Below are positions 35,079 through 46,774 of a stretch of DNA of 64,000 bases, one piece after another. The notes under the pieces were generated by a model. That model saw nothing but the letters and a program-made list of their open reading frames with translations, was not told the DNA's origin and did no database searches. Position 1 is the first letter of the stretch, and every line of letters begins with the position of its first letter. The stretch spans positions 372,001 to 436,000 of the forward strand of contig JAIUPT010000050.1 of the NCBI GenBank assembly GCA_022315425.1, given 5' to 3'. Origin of the DNA: Pseudevernia furfuracea. Taxonomy: Eukaryota > Ascomycota > Lecanoromycetes > Lecanorales > Parmeliaceae. Made by a program: the position numbers and the translations under genes.

Positions 35079-38000
35079 ATGAACTTTACCATCGAGGTAC
35101 CTGCGGAAGCAAACCCTTTGACAGACCAAACACTGTTTTACGTGTTGCAATCGGCATCCTCAAACGACCAACAGCAAGTAAAAAGTGGTGCACAGCAGTT
35201 GCAAAATTGGGAAAAGTCCCCTGGTTTCTACAGTTCTTTACAGTCGCTACTTCTCAATAACTCACTTCCCTTCGAGGTCCGCTATCTTTCCGTTATACAG
35301 CTCAAGAACGGAATAGACAAATACTGGCGAAAGACTGCTGCGAATGCTATCCAAAAAGACGAAAAGGACCTTATCCGCTCAAGATCTTTGGAAAGTGGCA
35401 TCAATGAGCCAGATCGGCGGTTGGCCCTTCAAATAAGCATCGTGATTGCGAAGGTCACGCGTTATGAATATCCTCACGACTGGCCAGATGTGTTGGACTC
35501 GGTTCTTGAGCAGTTGCAACCTTCAACGGGGAGTAATCCCAACTCTCTACCACTCTCTCGGACCCTTCTCATACTTCTCTACATCATTAAGGAACTCTCA
35601 ACGGCAAAACTACAGCGATCTCGGGCAATTCTACAGTCCGCAGCCCCTAATGTTGTTAAAGTCGCAGGCAACATATATGTTGGACGTGTCAAGACATGGA
35701 TGACATTCCTCACAACAGGCGGCGATGATGAGGGTGGAGCTCTGGAAAGTATCGAAATCAGTCTCCTTGCTTTACAAGTTCTTCGCCGATTGATAATCTC
35801 TGGCTACAATTTTCCTAATCGCCACGCGGAAATCCAGGACATCTGGAAGATTCTTGTCTCACATTTCGGACAGATGCTCGCGTTAGTGCATGGACGTTCG
35901 TTTCTTCTAGGGAGTAATCCACGGAATTTCATTGAAAGGCACCTCATTCAGATCTCTAAGCTCCATGTCAATATGGTGCAAACCCACCCTGCGGGGTATG
36001 CGCTTCTGCCGGATTCCACTGGACTAGCTAAAGCCTATTGGGGTCTTGCCCGTCAATTTGGAGAAACCCTCGGATCACAGACCCCTACTCCATCCGCGAA
36101 GATAGGCTCGGATGGTGATGCTGGAAACGACGAAGAATCATCAACAAAGGAAAAGCTGACACTGAAAGGGTTATTACTCATTCGAGGTTGCTTGAAGATG
36201 GTGTTCAACCCCGCCCAGACGTTCAAATATCTGAAAGATGAGGACAAAGCAGAGCGTAAGACATCGAGGGAGATAATGGGGAGTGAACTGCTTTCGGGGG
36301 AGTTTGCTCGAGAAGTGATGGAGACCCTAGTCACACGTTTCTTCGTTTTCACCGCGCGAGATCTGAAGGAGTGGGAGGAAGAAGTACGTATTCCCGGAGT
36401 CCAAACTCCCCACTCAACCTCAATCTTAAGCCTTGTGACATGTATGAGGAGTGTTTGCTCCTCGCGCTTGTCCTATGGCTTGAGAATCCTCTTTGAACAG
36501 GCGATGCTGACTTCGAAATCTTTATCCAGCCGGATGAATGGGAGAAGACCCAAGAGGGTGGTGGTAGTGATTGGGAATTTTCCGTCAGATGTTGTTCTGA
36601 GAAGCTGTTTCTAGATTTGATGATCAACTACAAAGACATGCTTATGCAGCCACTTTTGACTGTTTTTAGGAATGTAGCTAGTATGTGTACTACTAAGCCG
36701 GTTGGAAGTCTTTTACTGATAGTTAAAAGCTGTGCAAAATACCGAGGTCCTTCTCAAAGACTCTATCTACGCTGCAATTGGGCTCGCAGCACCGGTATTA
36801 GAACGCAACCTTGACTTCGACTTTGGATTCTTCCTCAACAATACCTTGGTCCAAGAAGTCCAACTCCCACACTCTGGGTACAACATCCTACGGCGCCGAG
36901 CCGCTGTCATCCTTGGTCAATGGCTCCCCGTGAAAGAAGGTCTCAATCGACCCCTGGTATATCAGATTTTCCAGCACTTACTTGACAGAGGCGACCAATT
37001 GAATGACCAGGTTGTCCGCGTCACTGCTGGAAGGCAGCTCAAGAATGTCGTTGATCCGTTTGAATTTGCGGCTGAACCCTTTATGCCTTATGTACCGAAC
37101 ATCCTCGGCAGATTAATGGTACTGATCGAAGAGGTGGAGCTTCCAGATACCAAAATGGCGCTATTGAACACGATCAGTGTCATTGTCACAAAAATGGAGC
37201 AACATGTATGTCGCCACAATTGAGTCCATCGTCACGGGTACTAACGGCTCCAGATTTCCCCCTTTGCGGATCAAATTATATCTCTTCTGCCCCCCCTCTG
37301 GGACCAGGCTGGAGAAGAGTACTTGATGAAACAGTCTATTCTCGGCATATTGTCAGCGCTAGCAACCTCAATGCAGGCCGAATCCCGGAGATATCATACA
37401 TTGATCATTCCCTTGATCCAATCCTCCATCGAGCCAAATTCCGAAAGTAGGGTTTATCTCTTGGAAGACGCCCTAGAACTATGGTCCACAGTCCTTGTTC
37501 AGACAGCTTCACCAGCCTCATCCGAGATCGTCTCCCTAGTTCAATACCTCTTCCCTATGTTCGATGTAGCGTCAGAAACACTTCGCAAAGCCTTGGAGAT
37601 CACGGAGTTGTACATTTACCTCATCCCCTCAGACTTCCTCGCAATCGCGTCTCTCATCTTCAACCCATTCGGCTTGTTGCTTGGATCTGTCAAGCCTGAA
37701 GCAAGCGGTACGGTCACCAGTCTGGTGGAGCTGCTGATTCGGTCGGCAGATAGACTCGGTGGTGTATCAGCTGTTGGAGACCTTACCCAATCGATGGCGT
37801 CATCCAATCTTCTTACTCCCCTGCTGTACGGCCTCCACAACGCGTATCTGGCACATCAAACTACTGGTCCGAACAGGACAAAACCGTCAATTGATGGCAT
37901 TATCGAGACAGACTACCTCAATATTTGTGCCCGAGTTGCCGTAGCTAGTCCATCCCTTTTCGTCTCTGCTCTAGATGCCACCATTGCAAGCTCAATGCCG

Positions 38001-38486
38001 AATGGAAATCTACCCTCTGGGAACCCAATCGAGTGGCTTCTTACCGAGTGGTTCAGCCATATGGATAGCATTGGCCATCCAGCACACAAAAAACTCAGCT
38101 GTCTTGCCCTCACTTCCTTCCTTGAGACCGGCCAACCTTGGATACTTTCTCGCCTACAGAGCCTTATGACTGTATGGACCGACGTCGTCACTGAACTCGT
38201 TGTTGACGCCAGTCTCGAAGAAGGGAAGGCGGATTACCGAGACAGCCTAGTCTACAATGATCCCAACGCCCAGAAACCAGACGGACCTGAAGCCCCAGCT
38301 GACGAGCGGAGACGAGTCCTCGATTTCGAGAATCCAGTGCACAGGATAGATGTGAGGGTATTCATTCGGGAGAAATTGGCAGTCGCTGTGGAGAAGTGTG
38401 GGGGCATGGAAACGTTTCAGACGGAGTGGGTCCAGAATGTGGATGAGGATGTTGTGACAGCCTTTGGCGCTTTAGGCGTTGTCTAA
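35079..38486 (+). CDS. Importin-beta family nuclear transport receptor, importin-11/Kap120-like, about 1065 aa
   Basis: Exons 35079-36387, 36501-36680, 36730-37205 and 37254-38486 sum to 1066 codons. The N-terminus has the importin-N (IBN_N) domain, with AQQLQNWEKSPGF, VRYLSVIQLKNGIDKYWR and the RYEYPHDWPD helix. HEAT-like repeats follow to the end, the usual layout and length for importin-11/Kap120. The first intron border is the least certain: the strong GTACGT donor at 36384 does not keep phase, while a weaker GTATTC at 36388 does. A hidden small exon in the 113-nt gap is possible. The protein ferries ribosomal and other cargo into the nucleus with Ran-GTP (family knowledge). Confidence 0.9.
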
Positions 38487-40880
38487 GGGGACGATACCCC
38501 CAATGCGTCAGAATTCCATAGATCATGGAGTCGAAGGGGGATGCCCGACGTTGGGACATCCCTGAGGAGATGGTTTCTACCTGTGATAGAGCCGGTCTTG
38601 CAATTTCTCAGTTACCACTTCGATTATTAACATAGCTGATACTCAACGAGCTAACATAGAAATAAAAAGTAAGCCGAATTCCACTCTCTATCCCATACCA
38701 TACAAAACTCATCGAAACAACCTCAAAAAAAAAGAACCCTATTTTGACACTGCTGCACAGCAGTAGCTATCACTCATGCAAGCGTTGCTTCGCACGCCCG
38801 CCGAGCCCCTTGCACGTGATTCAGCCCTAGTCTTCTCCACGAATTCTCTACTCCTTGACCGCGACTTCTCGGCAAACACAAGCATGCAGGACTGTAATAT
38901 CGAAAAGCTTCCGATCATATGTATGCTGCCAGAATCGGAAGACCGAAGACTCCGAGCACGTTTCAAGCCACGTCAAACGTCGGTTTGTAAGTACGAGAAT
39001 GCTGCGCTCTTCAAGATTGAGCCAGTTCGTGCAAGAAGAATGCACCGCCTGTTGTAGACTGGAATGTTGAGAGCCAGGTTCAAGATCAGGTCGATTCTGT
39101 AAATTGTTCAAGGGTATCCTTCATCTCTACAACGAAAAGGTTCCGACATTCCTATTAAGGATAGAGGATATTCGATCTTCTTGTTTGGATAATGTTTCTG
39201 GATAATGAATGTTTCGTTGAAAATACGTAGAAGACGAAGATACTTGTTTGGTTTTGGCTGGGAAGAGAGATAGAGGCCTTTGCGAGGCTTCGATATCCTT
39301 GCAGCTAGAACATCATCGTGCTAGGGCCGGTTTCTTTCCTTCTCTAAACGACTTTTCGGCGTCGGGTCGTAAGGTTCAAATGCACCTAGTAAGGATACAT
39401 GCCAAAAAACGATGCAAGCTTCCCCAAGCTCGAACAAGGTTCCCAGGGCTCCCGAACAACGATGTCGCATCTAGATTTCGCCGTTCTATTCATTCGTTAC
39501 GTCTTGGCATAGGCCTACCTCATGATTCACAGTAACTAGAAAGAGACAACAACTCCGTAATCGAACATCGAGGGGAGGACATAGGAAATGTATAAACTAG
39601 GCTTCGAAAGAAGTTTCCTCCGAGAGTTGCAGTGTTCGGGTGATAGCCACTGAACGAGCGGTGCTCAATGGTGGACCTTACAACACATGCCATTATGTCG
39701 AGCTAGACTTCATTTGGATAAAGAGAGCCTCTCTAGACTGTGGGACCATGCAGTATGTAGCACTGATAGACTCGCACGAGTGTTCGCACTTACGACGCAG
39801 CTTTTGATTATATAGAGCTCAGATGCCTTTCAAGCAGCATGCGTGCGAGCTATGCCATGAAGCAGTACTTATTCAACACGTCCTCAGTGAAATTGGAAGC
39901 CTGAGAAAGCCTCTTCGGTCCGATTCTAGCATCCTCTTATCATTTGATGTCATCAAATTGAGGCGTGTGCAACGTCTCACGTTTCGCATAGCTCTGTCAG
40001 GACTTTTCGCGAAACGGGACAAACTTGCGATACTAGCCTTCGGCTCGTGTAAGCGTCTTGTGAAAGACGCTTTGGTATTGAGAATGTTGAGCACATCGTT
40101 TCGAACGGCAAGACAAACCAAGAAATACACATGGTACTGTAATAACGGGACTCAAAGGGAGTCTCTCTAACCTTGTTTGATCAGCGTAGGACAACTAGAT
40201 GCTGTAGTTGTCAGGGACTCAATGATGTGTAACAACTCTGTATTGGTACCTTAGTATGGAAAGGACTTGGCACGCTAAGCCTAATTAGGCCATAACACAA
40301 GTAAGGTATGCGAGTTGAAACCATCACAGTAGTCTTCTGGCAGCTGACAGGCATCGCATTTCCTTGTGATCAGGGATATCATCCCCATGAGTATCGTGGC
40401 AAGACGTTCATAGATGGAAAGAGCACACAGATCAGCCGGCGTCACTGGCTCACGGGGTGCAGGAAGTAATCAGGCAAATTAGGTGGCAGCTCGTTCTTAG
40501 GCCGTAGCCGACGCAGGACTTCTCTGAAGAAAATGCAGATTAGAATGAGAGATCTGAAAATTGTGACTGGCTAAGAATTATGAAGAGGTTGAATCAACAG
40601 TATGCGGTATGATAATGCAGTATGATAATGCAGTCATGTAGAATAGTCGGTATCGTAAGCTAGCCATGCGGTGCCGATCGCCCCATGGCTCTAGTGCTGG
40701 TAACAGACATCGGTTGACGCGCAACAGCACCAAGTACATGTATATGGTTCGCAACTTCGCAAGCTACCAAAGCCCAGATATCCCTTAAGGTTTATGCCTG
40801 TGCCGAGTGTCCAAGAAACTTTATAGTCCGAACGAATTTCTAGGTAGCGTTCAGACAACTCGGACACGACAACGTAATAC
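38487..40880. other. 2.4-kb gene-poor stretch
   Basis: Open frames at 38776-39057, 39248-39535 and 39823-40170 show no motif, and their codon composition looks random. A short duplicated word, GTATGATAATGCA, repeats twice near 40607-40634. No gene, RNA or element can be supported. Confidence 0.45.
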
Positions 40881-42122
40881 TCAAGAGGTCGACCATAACT
40901 CGTTCGATGCTTGCGGAAGTGTTGGATCTCTCAGCAAGGTTGTATTCCCGGGGAGAACAGATACCCTAGATGTCGAATGAGGACTCCACATCTTAATGAA
41001 GAGGTTACCATTTTCACCTGCATAGTGTTGTTAGTTGCATTACACAACGAATCATGTCAGATCATCTTGGCTCACCAAGACCTGTCGCTTTGCCTGTCTT
41101 TCCGGTTCTGACGCACATCCCGTTGACAGCTACAGCAGCCGCCCAAATATCAAAAAATGACACGTTCTCTACCGGACCTGTAGTATCAATCTCTAAAATG
41201 CAAAGATGATCTGGAGCTGCCATGACCCTATTTCAGCATAAGGAGAAAATGCCAGCGACTGCATAGAATCTTACACGCGTCCACGCCTGGAACGATTTTT
41301 GTTGCACCACTGCCTGGCTTGCCGAACGAGATGACCTCTTTCGTGGCCAACATGAAGCCTACTACGGCGTTGCAAGATTTGAGAGGAGGAACGGTAGAGC
41401 CTGGTGGGCCAATGGAGCCATCGATGCATTGCACATGCGGTTCATACGAGGCTAGTGCCACCCCTAGATTATTATCTCCACCTGGGGGCTCATGTGTGAG
41501 CGTAGCATTGAACTTTCTTTCTCGGTCAAGATGTAGAATCACTCATTCATATACTCACCTATATCGATCGCAAGTCCACCCGTGTTGATTCCTGCTCCTG
41601 CGACACAGGTCCCTAACACGGCGATGGCAGCTTGGGACACATCTAGTGGGGAAGCAATAGCGGATGACCTGCCAGGTTTGAATTCCAACTGAACGGTGCA
41701 AAGCCCCTGTACTGCTTTAAAGTCAGATGATAAAGTAGTCATACTAGACAAGAATCTTCAGCGGCGTCCTCACTGCCTATCTGTCGAGACGGAAGGCCAA
41801 CGTCCCAGGTCCCCTGGTCAGCAGAGCGTTCGCCAAATCTCACTTGCTGTTTATTGCGTTTAATCCCTGTAATGGCATCCCTGCAGTCTGCAGCTATTAG
41901 ATCCCTTCCATACTCGTTCCCATCACAAAAGACTGCCGGTTTAGTAGCGAGGATGTCTGGAGACAGCGGAGTCTGGTTGAAGCGATGGATCGAACTTGAC
42001 TGGCTTGGCAGACGGAGCAACTCAGTGAAACTGAGCTCTCTGTTCTGCAAAGGTTGAACAACGAGTGCGCGAACAATGAGAAGCAAGAAAAGCCAGGTTT
42101 GGAGTAGTCGAGTAAGATTCAT
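40881..42122 (-). CDS. Secreted protein with two tandem Cys-containing modules, 331 aa
   Basis: Exons 42122-41774, 41711-41559, 41481-41277, 41227-41076 and 41017-40881 sum to 332 codons. The start at 42122 gives a good signal peptide (MNLTRLL, then WLFLLLIVRALVV). Two related modules follow. Each has a Cys-x-(V/L) strand, a block of the form (Q/W)AA(I/V)AV-x-G-x-CV, and a Gly-rich turn with a beta strand (ALASYEP in the first, LFIKMWSP in the second). This resembles a common family of ascomycete hypothetical secreted proteins. Function is unknown. The acceptor of the second intron could be CCCCCAG (used here) or the later ATCTAG, both in frame. Confidence 0.7.
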
Positions 42123-42763
42123 GATGTGCCCTCCAACGAGTCCTAGAAAAGACGAGCTTCGCTCTATACGGGAAAATACATAATTGTTGAAGGAAAGTGC
42201 TATTTGAAGCGTAATCACAGGATTGGAGGCATATACCTAGGTCCAGGATATTAAGCGGCATTTTGACGCGCCATGTTTCCGATATGCGATGACAGATCAT
42301 GACCTTGCCGTCAAACATTCCTAGCAATCGACATCGAATAGTGCTGTCAATCCTGTATGTATGTGGACAGAAAGAGACGAGAAAGTCAAGGATGTGGAGA
42401 ATAAAGCGCATAGAATGACAGAAATTGCCGCAGGCTCCCTGCAGGATGTGTATTGTATCCACGCAAATTTTGGAAGCGGAGGATAGGACCAATCACTCAA
42501 TCATACGAGCCGTTGGATGCAGAGCCGCCTCTTTAGTCAAATCGATAAGAGATAGGTAGTAAACCAGCGAGAGTAAGGCTCCGTAGGATGGAAGGATTTG
42601 TTTGGCTTGCAACCCATGTTTATTTCCAAACTACGCTAAACTCAATCGAGCTCAGCGTCTCCGGCTTCTGCGCATGCATCAACCACCAAAATACATAAGT
42701 ACAAAGTACGCATGGACCTCTGCAGTCTGCAGCCCCCCGACTCCTCCCACGCCGACAGCAATC
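42123..42763. other. Intergenic between divergent genes
   Basis: No gene is supported. The frame of the downstream gene is open leftwards to 42602 but lacks an ATG at its beginning. Confidence 0.4.
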
Positions 42764-43966
42764 ATGCCTCCCACGCCCCTCACTCACCGTCCTCAAACTC
42801 TCCGACAAGCCAAGAAAGCCTACCGCAAAGCCGGCGCGACAGTTCGTCTCTCCGAAAGCGAAAAAGCCGTACTCGAGCGGCGCGCGGTGCTTCAAGAGCG
42901 CGCGGACAGGATCAAAGAGAGGGAAGCGAGACGGAAGGCGAACTTGAAGAGAAAGGAGGAGAGGCTGCAGAGGGAGAGGGAGGCGAGGCATAGGATGGGC
43001 ATACCGGCGCCGCCGGCGAAAGAGGGGATACACGTGGGGCCAAGTCAATTGCATTTGTCGAGCTTTATGTATGCTGGGGTGAAGAGGAAGAGGGACGACG
43101 GGGAGGAGGAGGACAAGGAAGAGAAGAGTGGGATACAGAAGGAGGGAGAGCCGGTGGCACCAGAGCAACAGACGTCTCCAATAGAAAAATCGCCATTAAG
43201 ACAACCTCTACAACCCCTCCCTGCAAACGCCATTTCCTGGCGACTGACTCCGTCCCAAACCGCGAAGCTATATCCACCGAAGGTGCGAGACTTCGCTGTA
43301 CAAGAAAACCCCGCGTCACCAAATCGAGCACCCGTGCCCAGCAAACTTCGTCCATTCGAGTTGAATGCGACCTCAGAAGACTGCTTCGACGACTTCTTCG
43401 TCAGCAATACTCAAATCCAACGGGAGCTTTCACCTCCACCTACCCCGCCATCCAGGACTACGCCCAATGCCGCCTGTATAGCACGGCCCCCTACACCATC
43501 ACCACCAGCCTTCAAGCCTCCCGCTTTAAACGAAGACACCGCAGACCTACTCGCCTTAATATCATCACAAGACCTCGACTTCACCGACGAGTCCACACAA
43601 CGCCCTCCCCCCTCATCACACCACTCGCCAGAACCCGACTCCGACTTCCCAGATCCCGAACTCGAAGACATAGTCCTAGAGTTCTCTTTCGAATCGCCCC
43701 TCAAATCATCCAACGCAACAACAACCCCAGAACCACCACATCATAAACCGGATCGCATGACCCGAAGCGACGACAGCGATGAAGAAGGCGGCGGCGGCGG
43801 CGGCTGCAGCCATCACGACTCCAACTCCGTCGCAGTGCAAGCACGGCTACAAACAGGATTCAGAGACTACGAGACAGAGAAACAGTGTCAAGAAGCGCGG
43901 CTCGCTGCTGCAGAGTGGGACGCATTTGGTTTGTCTACACAGGACTTGATGGAACTGGAGTCATGA
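42764..43966 (+). CDS. Uncharacterised basic coiled-coil / disordered protein, 400 aa
   Basis: A single exon. I chose ATG 42764 because the frame's left part has no ATG before 42674 and the protein from 42764 starts with a Pro-rich MPPTPLT typical of this family. An in-frame ATG at 42674 is the alternative. After the start comes a Lys/Arg/Glu-rich helix (about residues 30-95, with RRAVLQERADRIKEREAR) likely to form a long coiled coil. The rest is Pro/Ser-rich and mostly disordered. A Gly run and a short conserved-looking end with DAFGLSTQDLMELES complete it. This is probably a nuclear protein, judging by its basic helix and KRKR motif. Function is unknown. Confidence 0.7.
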   Translation: MPPTPLTHRPQTLRQAKKAYRKAGATVRLSESEKAVLERRAVLQERADRIKEREARRKANLKRKEERLQREREARHRMGIPAPPAKEGIHVGPSQLHLSSFMYAGVKRKRDDGEEEDKEEKSGIQKEGEPVAPEQQTSPIEKSPLRQPLQPLPANAISWRLTPSQTAKLYPPKVRDFAVQENPASPNRAPVPSKLRPFELNATSEDCFDDFFVSNTQIQRELSPPPTPPSRTTPNAACIARPPTPSPPAFKPPALNEDTADLLALISSQDLDFTDESTQRPPPSSHHSPEPDSDFPDPELEDIVLEFSFESPLKSSNATTTPEPPHHKPDRMTRSDDSDEEGGGGGGCSHHDSNSVAVQARLQTGFRDYETEKQCQEARLAAAEWDAFGLSTQDLMELES

Positions 43967-44502
43967 ACATGTCTTCCCTCCGTCAAAGAATTCTGGTTGG
44001 GCATGCGCATATCGATCGCAGTGAACAGCAGGCGGGCCCTGCGTGCTGGATCACGAGTCTAGAGATTTTGCTATCGTTCAGAAGATGAGATCGAGTTTTG
44101 GTTAGGGAAGGTTTGGTCTACTGCCGTAGGTCGAGGAAGGGCATCGTCCCCAGAGCATTGCCATTGCTAGCCATTGGATTACTGAAGTGGTATCTTACTA
44201 TCTTGCTATGGTTCAATCCCGCTCTGGCTAACAGGCTCTAGTGACAGACTGCATAGCCTCCTGGATATCAGCATGCCAGCGACGATGAAGGAAGCTAGAA
44301 CTTGGGTGAGTTGGAAATGTTCGGTATATACATACAGTATCAAGTAGTGAAGCTAAAGAAGCAAGTCACTCTACAAGTAAATGCTAGCAATAGCTCCTCC
44401 GTTCCGCCAAAGTATGCTCGCAACCATTGCAACCATTGCCCTATGCCCTATGCCCTCGTTCCTACCTGACAATGCAGGCCATCGCCCTGCGTGGTTGAAC
44501 AA
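43967..44502. other. Intergenic (convergent genes)
   Basis: The 3' flanks of two convergent genes. Short tandem words CAACCATTG and CCCTATG occur near 44420-44456. No gene is seen. Confidence 0.4.
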
Positions 44503-46774
44503 TCAGAACGTAGGCGCTCTCTTTAATCCGACACAATAGCGTACGAACAGCTGATCGAGAAAGTATTCATGTCTAATTCCAGGTGGCCTATGCTTCGCAA
44601 ACTCGTCGATGGCTTGTTGCACACCGAAGTGCTCTTTCTCAATCAAATAGCAGCAGATAAAGAAACCGGTGCGATTGTATCCATAGTGACAGTGCACGCC
44701 AATAAGTGCTTTGGCATTTGCTGCTTCGGAGGGTGTTTCGGACTTTTGACTGCGTAGCCGATCAACCAGCTTGATGAAATCTCTTGCCTCTTCCGATGTG
44801 GGAGGGATCTTGGAAACCGTAGGAAACTTGTGGTACTCAATGCCGCCCTCATCAAGACCTTTGGGATCGTAAACGGGACTTTCATGGCTAGTGTCGATGA
44901 CAGCCTTGATCTTGCCCTTCCAATTACGTACGAAGATGGCTGGAGAGTGTGTATCATCGATCTCTCGAAGGGTCTTCATTGCGCGGAAGATACCAGCGAT
45001 GGGTTCGGAAACTGGGCGCACAGCTTGCCATTTGGCCAAGTTTTTGACGTCCCATTTGCCTTCTGTAGAAAGATGCTGGAGCTGCCAACCGAGGGATAAG
45101 CGAGTATCGACGTGTTCGTAGAGAAAAGTATGAATGAGGCCGGCTAGTGTGCGGTATGTCCTGGGGTCATAGAGGAGGCCGTGAGAGGCAGGGAAAGGAA
45201 GAATTGAAGTCTTGAGGACTTGGCGCCGCCTGGAGTAGCTGGGGACGCTAGACTGAGGTTGGGCTTCATTTCCAATGACAGTGAGTTCGGTCACAGATGC
45301 CTTGCTCCGTCTTTTCTCGTCTTGGGAAAGATGCTCCGCATCTCCATTTGAGGTCGTGCCTTTCTCGGGCGACGGCGTGGGTGTTTCTATCGACCGACCG
45401 CTCCTCGGTCTATCTATTTTCCCCAGAGCTCGTCCTATCTTCACAATTTGGTCTGTTTTGGTAACAGTGTCCCCCTCACCGGCAATCAGGAACAGAGGTA
45501 GCTTCAAGTTGGCCCAGACGTCGATTCCAGGCATTCCTTTCTCCGGCGACTTTGAGGCGGGGCGACTGGGTAAGAGGCCTGATGCCATTCTTCGCCACAC
45601 GGCAGTCTGGCTTTGCTCGTTGAACCTTACTTGGAGCTTTTTAACTTCGATGTCTGCATCCTTTCCGACAAAGCGGGCGACGCTTGCACTTTCGGGCCCA
45701 CCTCGCCTGTCCCAAGTCCGCCAGATATCGAATATGGGGGTTGGCACCAGGAGCAGTTTCTCGAAGAGGGCGACTTGTTTGTCAGGAGGCGGCGTTGCTT
45801 GAGGACATATGCCGACGACTGCCAGGACTTCGACGTTTTTTTGAGCTTGTGAAGATAGAGCTGTAGATGCTACTAGAGCTGATAAAGAACATCCCATGCT
45901 ATGCCCAATCAATATAGCCCCTTGACCCTCTTTCTGATCACAGTGTTGTTTGATGACCACGCTCAGTAGTTCTGCAAGAGCCTTCGGTGTGTAGGCGTCC
46001 CATGAAGTGGGTGAGAATGTCGAGCGCCCACATCCGGGTAGATCTATTCCCAGGCATGGCGCAACGTTGACCAGGCTTGTGAGGAGAGGGTTGAATTGTG
46101 CCAGAGACCCTCCAAGCCCGTGTATGAAGACGAGGAGCGGAAGGGGCGTCGGCTTCGAAGGAAGTTTTTTGGCTTGTAGATGTGGTCGGTAGAAGGTTCG
46201 AATAGCAGGATAGGTCGCGACAGAGGTGGTGTAGGACTCGAAGCTGGTATGCTTTTTCAATAGACCAGGATCAGTAGATTCCGCGTCTGATTGCCCTAGA
46301 ATAGGCCTTGTGAGCACTTCTCGATTGGCAGTGCATGCGCCATCGAAACTGACCTAGCTTCGTGCTCCCAGCAGCAATCCGCGATGACGCCTTTGTGCTG
46401 CCGCCAGCCTTGCGCTCGGCATGGCCTGCATCGCTTATTTCAGGTTGTTCCTTTTGTGTGAGGGATCTCTTGCGCCATAGCCTAATGCCTTGAATAATGC
46501 TGCATAATGCAATGAGCTGCACCATGTCCACAAAGCCTAATCGACCCTGGAGTGTCCTCTGGTATTTCTGTCGTATCACCGCCCAGGCTAGAGCAAGATA
46601 GGAAGTTGAGACATGGCGAAGCTGCTGCAGAGGTGCTGGAGCAGACGCGGAAACTGGTCCAGGGAGCCGTGGCGAAGGTTCGTTCAACGCTTGTGCAGCA
46701 GCGACGATCATCAAAGATAGAGAAAGCAGGACGCTGGGAAATGTCAGGACAGGGAAAAAAGGCCCCATAGCCAT
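44503..46774 (-). CDS. Alpha/beta-hydrolase fused to capping-enzyme-like (DUSP11/RNA triphosphatase-type) phosphatase, 737 aa
   Basis: Exons 46774-46354 and 46295-44503 give 738 codons. The N-terminus carries a hydrophobic signal-anchor-like segment and a second membrane-proximal stretch. Residues about 190-480 form an alpha/beta-hydrolase: HGLGG oxyanion loop near 199, GIDLPGCGRS, nucleophile elbow GHSMG with Ser273, an Asp-containing IAGEGDTV, and His in ASHGLLYD. Residues about 560-737 match the cysteine-type RNA 5'-triphosphatase of metazoan capping enzyme and DUSP11. They include AVIDTSHE, GIEYHKF, the P-loop HCHYGYNRTGF (Cys676, Arg682), and an RPPGI...YFLDQLFVRY end. Fungal capping normally uses the unrelated Cet1-type enzyme, so the substrate of this domain is open: RNA, phosphoprotein or phospholipid. 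Confidence 0.88.

Noticed and set aside
39823..40170. 115-codon plus-strand open frame
   Set aside because: No ATG context, motif, splice partner or family resemblance. It lies in a gene-poor stretch.
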